Assembly: GCA_018715125.1 (NCBI GenBank)
Contig: DVMF01000084.1
Span: forward strand, 1 to 64,000
Direction: 5' to 3'
Source: Candidatus Coprousia avicola
GTDB taxonomy: Bacteria; Actinomycetota; Coriobacteriia; Coriobacteriales; Coriobacteriaceae
DNA: 64,000 nucleotides
The notes beneath the pieces are model-generated. The model searched no databases. It was given only the letters and a program-made list of their open reading frames with translations, and had not been told where the DNA came from. Of this stretch, positions 37,848 through 46,123 are shown piece by piece. Made by a program: the position numbers and the translations under genes. Every line of letters begins with the position of its first letter. The stretch's first letter is position 1.

Positions 37848-38936
37848 ATGGCAACCCGTTCCGTCATCCCGTTTGGCCCGCAGCACCCGGTGCTGCCGGA
37901 GCCCATCCACCTCGACCTCGTCGTTGAGGACGAGAAGGTCGTCGAGGCCATCCCGCAGATCGGCTTCATCCACCGCGGTCTGGAGAAACTCACCCAGAAG
38001 CGCGACTACAACCAGTTTGTCTACATCGCCGAGCGCACCTGCGGCATCTGCAGCCACGGCCATGGCTACGGCTACGTGAGCGCCACCGAGAAGCTCCTCG
38101 GCATCGAGGTCCCGCGTCGCGTCGATTACATCCGCGACATCCTCGAGGAGCTCACGCGCATCCACTCGCACCTGCTGTGGCTGGGCCTTCTTGCCGACGC
38201 CTTCGGCTTCGAGGCGCTCTTCAACCACTGCTGGCGCCTGCGCGAGAACATCCTCGACATCTTCCAGCGCACGTGCGGCGGCCGCATTATCCTCTCCATT
38301 CTCGTGGTGGGCGGTCTTGCGCACGACATCGACGACGCCGACCTCAAGGGCATCTGCGACAAGCTCGACAGCATCAAGCGCGACTACCTCGAGATCATGG
38401 ACACCATGATGAACGACATGTCGGTCAAGAGCCGTCTGTGCGGCGTGGGCGTCATCTCCTACGAGGAGGCGACCGAGCTCTCGATGGTCGGCCCCTTCGC
38501 CAAGGGCTCCGGCCTCGTGCACGACATGCGCACGACCGGCTACGGCGCCTACGGCGACCTCGACCACTTCGAGCCCATCATCTCCACCGAGTGCGACTGC
38601 TATGCGCGCTGCAAGGTTCGTGCCCAGGAGGTCATCCAGTCCATCGACATCATCAAGGAGTTCGTCTCCAAGATCCCGCACGACGGCATCGGCCAGAAGT
38701 CCAAGGCGAAGGTTGTGCCCGAGGGCCAGAGCCACGTGCTCCTCGAGCAGCCCCGCGGCGAGGCGTTCTACTACGTGCGCGGCAACGGCACCAAGTACCT
38801 CGATCGCTTCCGCCTGCGCACGCCCACCTCGCAGAACCTGGGCGGCTTGGTGAAGGCGCTGCAGGGCGTCGACTTGGCGGACGTCCCGATGATCATCCTC
38901 ACGATCGACCCGTGCATCAGCTGCACGGAAAGGTAG
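37848..38936 (+). CDS. echE: Ech hydrogenase large catalytic subunit
   Basis: A 362-residue [NiFe] large subunit related to NuoD. Both Ni-binding pairs are intact: C65 and C68 in ERTCGICSHGH, and C356 and C359 in DPCISCTER. This distinguishes a true hydrogenase from complex I, where these cysteines are lost. The protein ends directly after the arginine of the last motif, so the C-terminal peptide that maturation proteases remove in most [NiFe] enzymes is absent. It catalyses reversible proton reduction to H2. It starts 2 bases after echD. Confidence 0.95.
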   Translation: MATRSVIPFGPQHPVLPEPIHLDLVVEDEKVVEAIPQIGFIHRGLEKLTQKRDYNQFVYIAERTCGICSHGHGYGYVSATEKLLGIEVPRRVDYIRDILEELTRIHSHLLWLGLLADAFGFEALFNHCWRLRENILDIFQRTCGGRIILSILVVGGLAHDIDDADLKGICDKLDSIKRDYLEIMDTMMNDMSVKSRLCGVGVISYEEATELSMVGPFAKGSGLVHDMRTTGYGAYGDLDHFEPIISTECDCYARCKVRAQEVIQSIDIIKEFVSKIPHDGIGQKSKAKVVPEGQSHVLLEQPRGEAFYYVRGNGTKYLDRFRLRTPTSQNLGGLVKALQGVDLADVPMIILTIDPCISCTER

Positions 38937-38943
38937 GCCGGTA

Positions 38944-39636
38944 ATGGGAACTTTCAAACTGGGCAAGATGACGCTCCGCTCGCTGTTCCACAAGCCGGTG
39001 ACGGTGCGCTACCCCTACGAGAAGCGCGATATCGAGAACCTCTTCCCGCATATGCGCGGGCATCTTGAGTGCGATATCGACACCTGCATCCTGTGCGGCA
39101 TGTGCCAGCGCGCCTGCCCGGTGGGCGCCATCACCGTCGACCGCAAGGCCGGCGACTGGAAGCTCGAGCCGTACATGTGCATCAGCTGCGCGAGCTGCAC
39201 CTACGAGTGCCCCAAGAACTGCCTCTCCATGGGGCTTTGGCCGACGGAGCCCACCGAGGAGCTCTCGACCATCACGCTCCACAAGGACATGCCGGCAAAG
39301 CCCGCTGCGAAGGCCGGTGCCGCCAAGGCGGGTGCCGCCGGCGCCGCCGCGAAGCCCAAGCGCGAGCTGACGCCGGAGCAGCAGGCCCGCGTGGAGGCGG
39401 CCAAGAAGGCTGCTGCGGCTAAGAAGGCCGCTAAGGCCGCGGGCGATGCCGAGGCCAAGCCCACGACGGACGCCGCCCAGGCAGAGAAGCCCGCTGAGGC
39501 TCCCGCTGCCGCAGATCCGGCCGAGGCCGAGCGCCAGGCGAAGATGGAGGCCAAGCTCGCCGCCATGGACCCCGAGAAGGCCGCCAAGGTGCGTGCCGCC
39601 CTTGCGGCTCGTGAGGGCAAGAAGGCCGCCGAGTAG
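38944..39636 (+). CDS. echF: Ech hydrogenase ferredoxin subunit (NuoI-like) with Ala/Lys tail
   Basis: A 230-residue protein. Two [4Fe-4S] clusters are bound by C48, C51, C54, C58 and by C79, C82, C85, C89, with CP spacing typical of 2[4Fe-4S] ferredoxins. It accepts electrons from soluble ferredoxin. After about residue 115 comes an Ala/Lys/Glu tail of the same kind as in EchD, with the identical block at 200-222. EchF is usually near 120-140 residues, so the tail is an addition. It is the last gene of the operon; a terminator follows. Confidence 0.92.
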   Translation: MGTFKLGKMTLRSLFHKPVTVRYPYEKRDIENLFPHMRGHLECDIDTCILCGMCQRACPVGAITVDRKAGDWKLEPYMCISCASCTYECPKNCLSMGLWPTEPTEELSTITLHKDMPAKPAAKAGAAKAGAAGAAAKPKRELTPEQQARVEAAKKAAAAKKAAKAAGDAEAKPTTDAAQAEKPAEAPAAADPAEAERQAKMEAKLAAMDPEKAAKVRAALAAREGKKAAE

Positions 39637-39978
39637 CCTGTCCGATACCCGCCCCGTCGCGCGCTCGCCGCGCGCGGCCGTGCGGGCAGCGGCATAGCGC
39701 CGCACCGATAGCGTTGTTTGCGCGGGCGCCGCCGATTCGTGTGAGTCGGCGGCGCCTTTCTGCTGCCGGCGCCCACGGCTCTTTGCGGTGCCGTTTCGGG
39801 CGTGTAAGCGAGCGGTTGCCCCAGCGCGGAGATTGCATGCACCTTTCGGCAGCTCCTGATGGTCGTGGTACCCTGATTTGGTTCGATATGCGCGCCGGCT
39901 TCCCGCCATAAGCGGGGCAAGCCGACGCGAACCAGGTAATCTCATGCGCCCGCGAGGGTGCTTCACTGGGGGTTTGCC
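39637..39978. other. 342-base intergenic region after the Ech operon
   Basis: It holds the Ech terminator (39725-39760), one isolated GCGGAGATTGCATG (39826-39839) that resembles a motif of elements A and B, and a hairpin (GGCTT/AAGCC arms, 39898-39924) in the asnB leader. No gene is supported. Confidence 0.5.
39725..39760 (+). terminator. terminator of the Ech operon
   Basis: GGCGCCGCCGATTC (39725-39738) pairs with GAGTCGGCGGCGCC (39743-39756), 13 of 14 positions, around a GTGT loop, followed by TTTC. It is 88 bases past the echF stop. Confidence 0.8.
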
Positions 39979-41844
39979 ATGTGCGGATTTGTCGGCTTCA
40001 CCGGCCAGATCGATAACCGTCAAGAGGTGCTCGACGCCATGATGGCGCGTATCGTGCACCGTGGGCCCGACATGGGCGGCAGTCATTTGACCGACGAGGT
40101 CGCGCTCGGGTTCCGCCGCCTCTCGATCCTCGACCTTACCGAGGCGGGCGCCCAGCCCATGGGCAACGCCGACGGAAGCGTCTTTGTGACGTTCAACGGC
40201 GAGATCTACAACTTCCAAGAGCTCCGCGCCGAGCTCGAGGGTATGGGCTACACCTTCCACTGCAACGCCGATACCGAGGTGCTCGTCCACGGGTATGAGG
40301 CATGGGGCGAGAGCCTCGTCGACCGTCTGCGCGGCATGTACGGTTTTGTGGTCTACGACGCCCGCGCCCACAAGCTCTTCGGCGCGCGCGACATCTTTGG
40401 CATCAAGCCGTTCTACTACTATCTTGCCGACGGGCGCGACGGCCGGCCCGACACCGGGGACTTCCTCTTCGGTAGCGAGATCAAGAGCTTCCTCGACCAC
40501 CCGCATTTCGTCAAGGCGGTCAATCACCGGGCGCTGCGCCCCTACCTCACGTTCCAGTTCCCCGTGACGGACGAGACGTTCTTTGCGGGCGTGTATAAGC
40601 TGCCGGCGGCGCACTGCTTCACCTATGATCTCGCCACGCGCAGCCTCTCCGTCCGCCGGTACTGGGACGCCGACTTCTCGGACGACAACTCCAAGACGTT
40701 CGACGAGTACGTGGATGAGTGCGACAAGGTGGTGCACGAGAGCGTCGCCGCGCACCGCATCGCCGACGTCAAGGTGGGCTCGTTCCTCTCGGGCGGCGTG
40801 GACTCGAGCTACATCGCCGCCTGCCTCATGCCGGACACGACGTTCTCCGTCGGCTTCGACTACAAGGACTTCAACGAGACGAACTACGCGGCCGAGCTTT
40901 CCGACAAGCTCGGCATCAAGAACGTCCGCAAGATGATTACGGCCGACGACTTCTTTGGCGCCCTGCCCCAGATCCAATACCACATGGATGAGCCGCAGTC
41001 GAACCTCTCGAGCGTGCCTCTGTGGTTCTTGGCCGAGCTGGCGGCGCGAGACGTCACGGTGGTGCTTTCGGGCGAGGGTGCCGACGAGCTCTTCGCCGGT
41101 TACGCCTATTACGAGGACGTCCCCTCCATCGCCCGGTACAAGCGCCTGGTGCCGCGCTGTATCCGCCGGGCGCTCGGCAACTTTGTGGCGGATAAGCCCT
41201 ACTTCCACGGGCGGAACTTCCTCCTCAAGGGCGCCGAGATGCCCGAGAAATGGTTTGTGGGCCAGGCGTACGTCTACCGCAAGGACGAGGCGGACGAGGT
41301 GCTTGCGCCCGCCTATGCGGATGGCCCCGACGCCTTTGAGCTCTGTCAGCCCGTATACGACCGCGTCAAGAACTTCTGCCCGCTCTCGCGCCAGCAGTAC
41401 CTCGATATGAACATGTGGCTGCCGGGCGATATCCTGCTCAAGGCGGACAAGATGTGCATGGCGCATTCCCTCGAGCTTCGCGTGCCGTTCCTCGATAAGA
41501 AGGTGATGGAGTTCGCCGAGCACGTGCCCGCGCGCTTTAGGGTGAACGAGCACGGCAACAAGCAGGTGCTGCGCCACGCGGCCAATCGCTGCCTGCCGGA
41601 CGAGTGGGCGACGCGCCCCAAGAAGGGCTTCCCCGTCCCGCTCAAGTTCTGGCTGCGCGAGCAGAAGTACTACGACTACGTGAAGGAGTACTTCACAGCG
41701 CCGTGGGCCGCGGAGTTCTTCAACACCGACGCGCTGATGAAGATGCTGGACGAGCATTTTGCCGGCACGGTCCTAAACCAGCGCAAGATCTACACCGCGC
41801 TCACGTTCCTCATCTGGTACAAGCGCTACTTTATCGACGAATAG
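39979..41844 (+). CDS. asnB: glutamine-hydrolysing asparagine synthetase
   Basis: A 621-residue enzyme that makes asparagine from aspartate, glutamine and ATP. The N-terminal class II glutamine amidotransferase uses Cys2 (MCGFVGF, after Met removal), with RGPDMGG and FNGEIYN. The synthetase domain has the pyrophosphatase loop SGGVDSSYIA and GEGADELFAGY. The ATG at 39979 exposes the catalytic Cys; the longer frame from 39958 would block it. Members of this family can also amidate other carboxylates, but no special context is present. Confidence 0.94.
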   Translation: MCGFVGFTGQIDNRQEVLDAMMARIVHRGPDMGGSHLTDEVALGFRRLSILDLTEAGAQPMGNADGSVFVTFNGEIYNFQELRAELEGMGYTFHCNADTEVLVHGYEAWGESLVDRLRGMYGFVVYDARAHKLFGARDIFGIKPFYYYLADGRDGRPDTGDFLFGSEIKSFLDHPHFVKAVNHRALRPYLTFQFPVTDETFFAGVYKLPAAHCFTYDLATRSLSVRRYWDADFSDDNSKTFDEYVDECDKVVHESVAAHRIADVKVGSFLSGGVDSSYIAACLMPDTTFSVGFDYKDFNETNYAAELSDKLGIKNVRKMITADDFFGALPQIQYHMDEPQSNLSSVPLWFLAELAARDVTVVLSGEGADELFAGYAYYEDVPSIARYKRLVPRCIRRALGNFVADKPYFHGRNFLLKGAEMPEKWFVGQAYVYRKDEADEVLAPAYADGPDAFELCQPVYDRVKNFCPLSRQQYLDMNMWLPGDILLKADKMCMAHSLELRVPFLDKKVMEFAEHVPARFRVNEHGNKQVLRHAANRCLPDEWATRPKKGFPVPLKFWLREQKYYDYVKEYFTAPWAAEFFNTDALMKMLDEHFAGTVLNQRKIYTALTFLIWYKRYFIDE

Positions 41845-41850
41845 CACCTG

Positions 41851-41875
41851 CGGCCCGCTTCGGCGGGCCGTTTGC
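41851..41875 (+). terminator. terminator of asnB
   Basis: CGGCCCGC (41851-41858) and GCGGGCCG (41863-41870) with a stable TTCG tetraloop, then TTTGCTTT. It starts 6 bases past the stop codon. Confidence 0.88.
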
Positions 41876-42118
41876 TTTCGGGATCAGATCTAGCCAAGGT
41901 CGCGGGTGAAGAGACGCGCGTGAGCCTGCCCGGTGGTCGCGGCGCTTCTCGCCGCTTGGTAGCGGACGTGCCGCGGCCAGGGGCAAAAACGCGCCGCCGA
42001 AAGAAAAACTCTTGATACGAAGCGCCGTTCGAGCCCGCTCTTGGGTATGGTGAGAACGACTGCTGCAACAACACGACTACGCTGAGGGCGTTGGGGGCGT
42101 CCCGGCAAGGAGGATGCC

Positions 42119-43738
42119 ATGCCTAAGACCGGTGCTGCCGCCTCGCTCGCCCCTGTGACCCTCTTCGACCTTGCGCAGGCGCTGGCTGCCGAGGATATCG
42201 CTGTGCGCGCCGTTGCCGAGCCGCTCGTAGCCGTGCGCGGGATGTCGGTCGATTCGCGCGCCGTGGAGCCCGGGAACCTGTTTGTGTGCAAGGGGCGTGC
42301 GTTTAAGCCCTCCTACCTCGCCGACGCGGTCGCGCGTGGTGCCTGCGCCTATCTGGCCGAGGATGACGAGGGCCTGCGCGACCTTGTTGCGGTCGCGCCC
42401 GGGGTGCCGCACCTCTCGGTGCAAAACGTACGCCGCGCCATGGCGGCGGTGGCGCCCGTCATCTACCACCATCCCGACCGCCCGCTCACCGTCGTGGGCA
42501 TCACGGGCACCAAGGGCAAGTCGACCGTCGCCTACATGCTGCACGCCATCCTTGCCGCGGCGGGCGTCGAGGCCTCGGTACTCGGGTCCATCGAGGCAGA
42601 CGACGGCGTCGAGCATTTTGAAAGCCATAACACCACGCCCGAGGCGCCCGAGCTCTGGCGTCATCTGCGCAACACCGTCGACGCGGGCCGCCGGACCATG
42701 GTGATGGAGGTGTCGAGCCAGGGCCTCAAGTACGACCGCGTGCGCGGCCTGTCGTTCGATATCGCCTGCTTCCTCAACATCGGGCGCGATCACATATCGG
42801 CACTCGAGCATCCTTCATTTGAGGACTACTTTGCGAGCAAGCTCCGCATATTCGAGCAATGCGAGACCGCCGTGGTCAACCTCGACAGCGATCGGGCGGA
42901 CGAGATTCTCGCCGCGGCCGAGGACGGTGCGGCGCGCGTGCTCACGCTGCACACCGTCCACGACGCAGCGGCGCCGGCCGAGGGTTCTGGCGGTGCGGCG
43001 GGCCGGTCGGCCGAGGCATCCATCGAGGGCGCGCGGCAGGCCGACTTCGTGGCGGAGGGCCTTCGCGCCTCGGAGGAGGGTATCGCCTTTACCGTGGGCG
43101 AGCGCGCCTCAGATGGCACGCTCGCCCGTCATGCCCTCACCGTCGGCGTACCCGGCTTCTTTAACGTGGACAACGCGCTTGCCGCCTGCGCTATCGCCCG
43201 CCTCATGGGCGTCGGCTACGATGCCATCGCCCGCGGCCTCTCCCAGGTGCGCATCCCCGGGCGCATGGAGCTTTTGGGCTCGGCGGACGGGCACGTGCTC
43301 GCGCTCGTCGATTACGCGCACAACGAGCTCTCGTTCAAGACGCTGTTCTCGTCAGTCAAGCGGCAGTACCCCGGCCGCCGCGTGGTCGCGGTGTTTGGCG
43401 CCCCGGGCGATAAGGCGCAGGAGCGCCGCCGCGTGCTGCCGCAGGTGGCGGGGGCCTATGCCGACCTGATCATCTACACCGAGGAGGACCCCGCGCACGA
43501 GCGCGTCGAGGATATCTGCGCCGAGCTCGCCGCCCATACGCCGGAAGGCGTCGCCTATAGGGTCATGCCCGACCGTGAGGAGGCGGTGACGTACGCGCTC
43601 ACCCAGGCGCTCGCCGAGACGCAGCCGTCCATCGTGCTCCTGCTTGCCAAGGGCGACGAGACCAGGCAGCACCGCGGTGATGCGTATCCCGAGGTCAAAA
43701 GCGATTTGAGTCTTGCCCGGGAGCTGCTGCAAGGGTAA
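42119..43738 (+). CDS. MurE-like UDP-MurNAc-peptide ligase, paralogue 1
   Basis: A 539-residue Mur ligase. The N-terminal domain has SVDSRAVEPGNLFVCKG, the ATP loop is GTKGKSTVAY at about 129-138, and NIGRDHISALEHPS and the C-terminal DYAHNELS follow. MurE adds the third residue (lysine, ornithine or diaminopimelate) to UDP-MurNAc-Ala-Glu. At the specificity site where DAP-adding enzymes have DNPR it reads EEDPAHE, closer to the DNPA of lysine-adding S. aureus MurE, so Lys or Orn is more likely. AAGGAGG precedes the ATG. A second MurE-like gene follows 125 bases later. Confidence 0.88.
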   Translation: MPKTGAAASLAPVTLFDLAQALAAEDIAVRAVAEPLVAVRGMSVDSRAVEPGNLFVCKGRAFKPSYLADAVARGACAYLAEDDEGLRDLVAVAPGVPHLSVQNVRRAMAAVAPVIYHHPDRPLTVVGITGTKGKSTVAYMLHAILAAAGVEASVLGSIEADDGVEHFESHNTTPEAPELWRHLRNTVDAGRRTMVMEVSSQGLKYDRVRGLSFDIACFLNIGRDHISALEHPSFEDYFASKLRIFEQCETAVVNLDSDRADEILAAAEDGAARVLTLHTVHDAAAPAEGSGGAAGRSAEASIEGARQADFVAEGLRASEEGIAFTVGERASDGTLARHALTVGVPGFFNVDNALAACAIARLMGVGYDAIARGLSQVRIPGRMELLGSADGHVLALVDYAHNELSFKTLFSSVKRQYPGRRVVAVFGAPGDKAQERRRVLPQVAGAYADLIIYTEEDPAHERVEDICAELAAHTPEGVAYRVMPDREEAVTYALTQALAETQPSIVLLLAKGDETRQHRGDAYPEVKSDLSLARELLQG

Positions 43739-43863
43739 GGTAGCTCGCAGAGTGAGGGCGCCCGCCCCGGCTGCACGGGCGGGCGCTGCGCGCTGCCGGT
43801 CGACTCGCGCCAGGCGGGCCGCCGGCGGCATCAGATTGCCGGGGGCAAGAGGGGAGAGGTGCG

Positions 43864-45381
43864 GTGGCTGCATCGCAGAGGATTCGATCGCTGGGCGAGT
43901 ATCTCAAGATTCTGCGCGCGCACGATGCGCTCGTCGCAGAGCCAGAGGGGGGCGCCGCGTTGGCGGACCTGCCCATCCGCTGGGTGTCGTGCGACTCTAA
44001 GGCGGTGCGTCCCAGCACGCTCTTTATCTGCAAGGGCGCATCGTTTAAGCGCGCGTATCTGGTCGAGGCCATCTCCCAGGGTGCCGTCGCCTACATCGCA
44101 GAGCGGGACCTCGACGTGAACGTGCCGTTTATCCATGCACGCGACATCCGCCGCGCTCTCGGTATCCTCTCCGACGCCGCCTGGGACCACCCCTCGGGCA
44201 GCATCAAGGTATGTGCCTTCACCGGCACCAAGGGCAAGACCACGAGCGTGTTCTACCTGCGGAGCATCCTCACGGCGCGGGCCCGGCGCACGGGTGGACA
44301 CGATCCGGCGTACCTCACGGGCGTTACCTACGACGATGGGGTGGAGGCCGGCGAGAGCGTTCTCACCACGCCGGAGGCGCCGGAGCTCGAGCGGCGCATC
44401 GCCAACGCCGTTGCCGCCGATCGCGACGTGCTGGTGATGGAGGCGTCGAGCCAGGCGCTCAAGCTGCACCGCACGCTGGGCGTCGAGTTTGCCGTCGGCG
44501 CGTTTACCAACTTTGCCGAGGACCACATCTCGCCCATCGAGCACCCCACAGTGGAGGACTATCTCGCCAGCAAGCTCATGCTCTTCCGCAACTGCCGCAC
44601 CGCGGTCGTCAACCTCGACATGGGCGTGGCGATGCGCGTGTGCGAGGCGGCTGCCTCCTGCGAGCGCGTGCTCACGTACTCGCTTGTCGACGAGGGGGCC
44701 GATATCTACCTCGAGCGGTGGGAGCGCACCGCGGAGGGGCTTGCCGCAACCGTGCGAACACCTTGCTTTGCCTGCGACCTCACGCTGCCCACGCCGGCGT
44801 ATTTCAATCTTGCCAACGCGTTGGGCGCCATCGCGTGCGCCGTGGCGCTGGGCGCCGAGGCGGAGGATATCGTCGCAGGCCTGGCACATGTGCGCGTGTC
44901 CGGGCGTATGGAGGTGTACCCCAGCGCATCGGGCCAGGTGGTGGGCGTCGTTGACTACGCGCATAACGGCATGAGCCTCACGGCGCTGCTTAGCGAGATG
45001 CGGGAGAGCTATCCCGACCGCGAGCTCACGGTGGTGTTTGGAGCGACGGGCGGCAAGGGGCTCGACCGCCGCGACACCATGGGAGCCGCGGCGGGCAAGC
45101 TCGCCGACCGCATCATCATCACGGAGGACGATCCCGGCCCCGAGGACCCGGCCGACATCTGCGAGGCCATCGCGCGGGCGGTTGCGGCCGAGGGCAACCA
45201 TGCGTGGGAGATCGTGCTCGACCGGCCGCAGGCCATCGCGCAGGCGGTGGCGGGGGCCAAGCGCCCTGCCGTCGTGGTGGTGACGGGTAAGGGCAACGAC
45301 GCCTTTATGCTGCGCCGCGGCGTGCGCGAGCCCTATGAGCCGGATGGCGAGCAGCTCGCGCGCCTGCTGGCCGACGCCTAA
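43864..45381 (+). CDS. MurE-like UDP-MurNAc-peptide ligase, paralogue 2
   Basis: A 505-residue Mur ligase with the same order of motifs: WVSCDSKAVRPSTLFICKG, GTKGKTTSVFYL, NFAEDHISPIEHPT and DYAHNGMSLTAL. The specificity site reads EDDPGPEDP, which is neither DNPR nor DNPA. The start is GTG at 43864 with GGGGAGAGG upstream. Two intact MurE-like genes in a row suggest that one adds the canonical residue and the other handles a different substrate or amino acid; which is which cannot be told from sequence. Confidence 0.87.
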   Translation: MAASQRIRSLGEYLKILRAHDALVAEPEGGAALADLPIRWVSCDSKAVRPSTLFICKGASFKRAYLVEAISQGAVAYIAERDLDVNVPFIHARDIRRALGILSDAAWDHPSGSIKVCAFTGTKGKTTSVFYLRSILTARARRTGGHDPAYLTGVTYDDGVEAGESVLTTPEAPELERRIANAVAADRDVLVMEASSQALKLHRTLGVEFAVGAFTNFAEDHISPIEHPTVEDYLASKLMLFRNCRTAVVNLDMGVAMRVCEAAASCERVLTYSLVDEGADIYLERWERTAEGLAATVRTPCFACDLTLPTPAYFNLANALGAIACAVALGAEAEDIVAGLAHVRVSGRMEVYPSASGQVVGVVDYAHNGMSLTALLSEMRESYPDRELTVVFGATGGKGLDRRDTMGAAAGKLADRIIITEDDPGPEDPADICEAIARAVAAEGNHAWEIVLDRPQAIAQAVAGAKRPAVVVVTGKGNDAFMLRRGVREPYEPDGEQLARLLADA

Positions 45382-45481
45382 CGCCGGTATGCATAGCGAC
45401 TGCGCGAACTAAGCGGCACAATACAACCAGCCTGTTGCAGCCTGTTGCATTGCGTGCGTTTGGGAAAGTTCTGCGCGCGGC

Positions 45482-45511
45482 TTGTATTGCGCCCGGTAAG
45501 TACGGTATTAT
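45482..45511 (+). promoter_or_regulatory. promoter of tRNA-Ser
   Basis: TTGTAT (45482-45487) and TATTAT (45506-45511) with an 18-base spacer, ending 14 bases before the tRNA. This is one of the best sigma-70-type promoters in the window. Confidence 0.75.
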
Positions 45512-45525
45512 GTTTTGCTGCTAAC

Positions 45526-45616
45526 GGAGAGCTGACCGAGAGGCCGAAGGTGCTCGCCTGCTAAGCGAGTATTCCCCTAAAGGGAATCTGGGGTTCGAAT
45601 CCCCAGCTCTCCGCCA
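45526..45616 (+). tRNA. tRNA-Ser(GCT)
   Basis: The acceptor GGAGAGC (45526-45532) pairs with GCTCTCC (45606-45612), then G and an encoded CCA. The anticodon arm is CTCGC-CTGCTAA-GCGAG, giving anticodon GCT, which reads AGC and AGU. The long variable arm (ATTCCC...GGGAAT) is typical of class II serine tRNAs. The T arm has GGTTCGAATCC. A promoter precedes and a terminator follows. Confidence 0.97.
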
Positions 45617-45628
45617 GCCGAATGCCAT

Positions 45629-45664
45629 GCGCCCGCTTCCCCCCGAGGGAGGCGGGCGTTTTTT
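45629..45664 (+). terminator. terminator of tRNA-Ser
   Basis: CGCCCGCTTCC (45630-45640) pairs with GGGAGGCGGGCG (45647-45658), allowing one bulge, and is followed by TTTTTT. It lies 14 bases after the tRNA. Confidence 0.88.
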
Positions 45665-46123
45665 CTGCTTCGCTCACGCTTCTGGAAGGATGAGTCCCCG
45701 TCGCAGAGGATATGTTGGGCGCCTGGTGGCGTTCTCGGTGGGCACTGCGCTCCCGCGTACATTGCCGCGTACATTGCCGCGCGTTTTGCCCGGGCCCCGG
45801 GACATTTCTCGCGGCAAAGAACCCGGCAATGTACGCGCGAATGTACGGTGCGCAAAATGGCAGGTAGAGGGCTGTACATTATCCCTCGCAATGTGCATGG
45901 GGCCCCGTCACGGTCCCGGGGGTTCGCCATTTAGTACATTGCGCCCGATATTGCACCGAGGGGCCGGCAAAATGGCTTGCAATGTACGCAGTGGCGTATG
46001 CGGCTGTGAGCGGGGCGCCAAACGGAAGAAAACCACTCCCCGGGCACGGGTCGCCTCCACCTCGCGGCCGCCCTTGCTCCCGCCATGCGAGAGGCGCCCC
46101 TCACGGGGTGGTTCCGGATCTTA
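45665..46123. other. 459-base intergenic region with second palindromic element
   Basis: Mostly filled by element D (45755-45989). The right part holds the likely minus-strand terminator of gluQ: arms 46029-46040 and 46105-46116, with a GTGGTTTTCTTCCGTTTG tail reading leftward. Six-frame reading shows only frames without conserved content. Confidence 0.55.
45755..45989. repeat. palindromic element D (GTACATTGC family)
   Basis: Its ends are inverted repeats: 45767-45800 and the reverse complement of 45956-45989 share GCGTACATTGC, TTTTGCC and a G/C-rich run over about 34 bases. Inside are GTACATTGCCGC twice in tandem (45757-45780), GGCAATGTACGCG (45825), GAATGTAC (45839), CGCAAAATGGC (45851), GTACATTA (45874), GCAATGTGC (45888), GTACATTGCGC (45934), GCAAAATGGC (45967) and GCAATGTAC (45979). 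The design copies that of elements A and B, but the motif differs. Confidence 0.7.

Noticed and set aside
33834-39636. Respiratory complex I (nuo operon)
   Set aside because: Only six subunit equivalents are present, and EchE keeps all four nickel-binding cysteines, so it is a hydrogenase, not an NADH:quinone oxidoreductase.
33834-39636. Formate hydrogenlyase
   Set aside because: No formate dehydrogenase gene is in the operon, and the large subunit lacks the N-terminal NuoC-like fusion of HycE.
38917-41757. 946-residue minus-strand open frame
   Set aside because: Antisense to echF and asnB; low-complexity with no domain.
45755-45989. Prophage or integrative element attachment site at tRNA-Ser
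   Set aside because: No direct repeat of the tRNA 3' end and no integrase gene are found in the following sequence.
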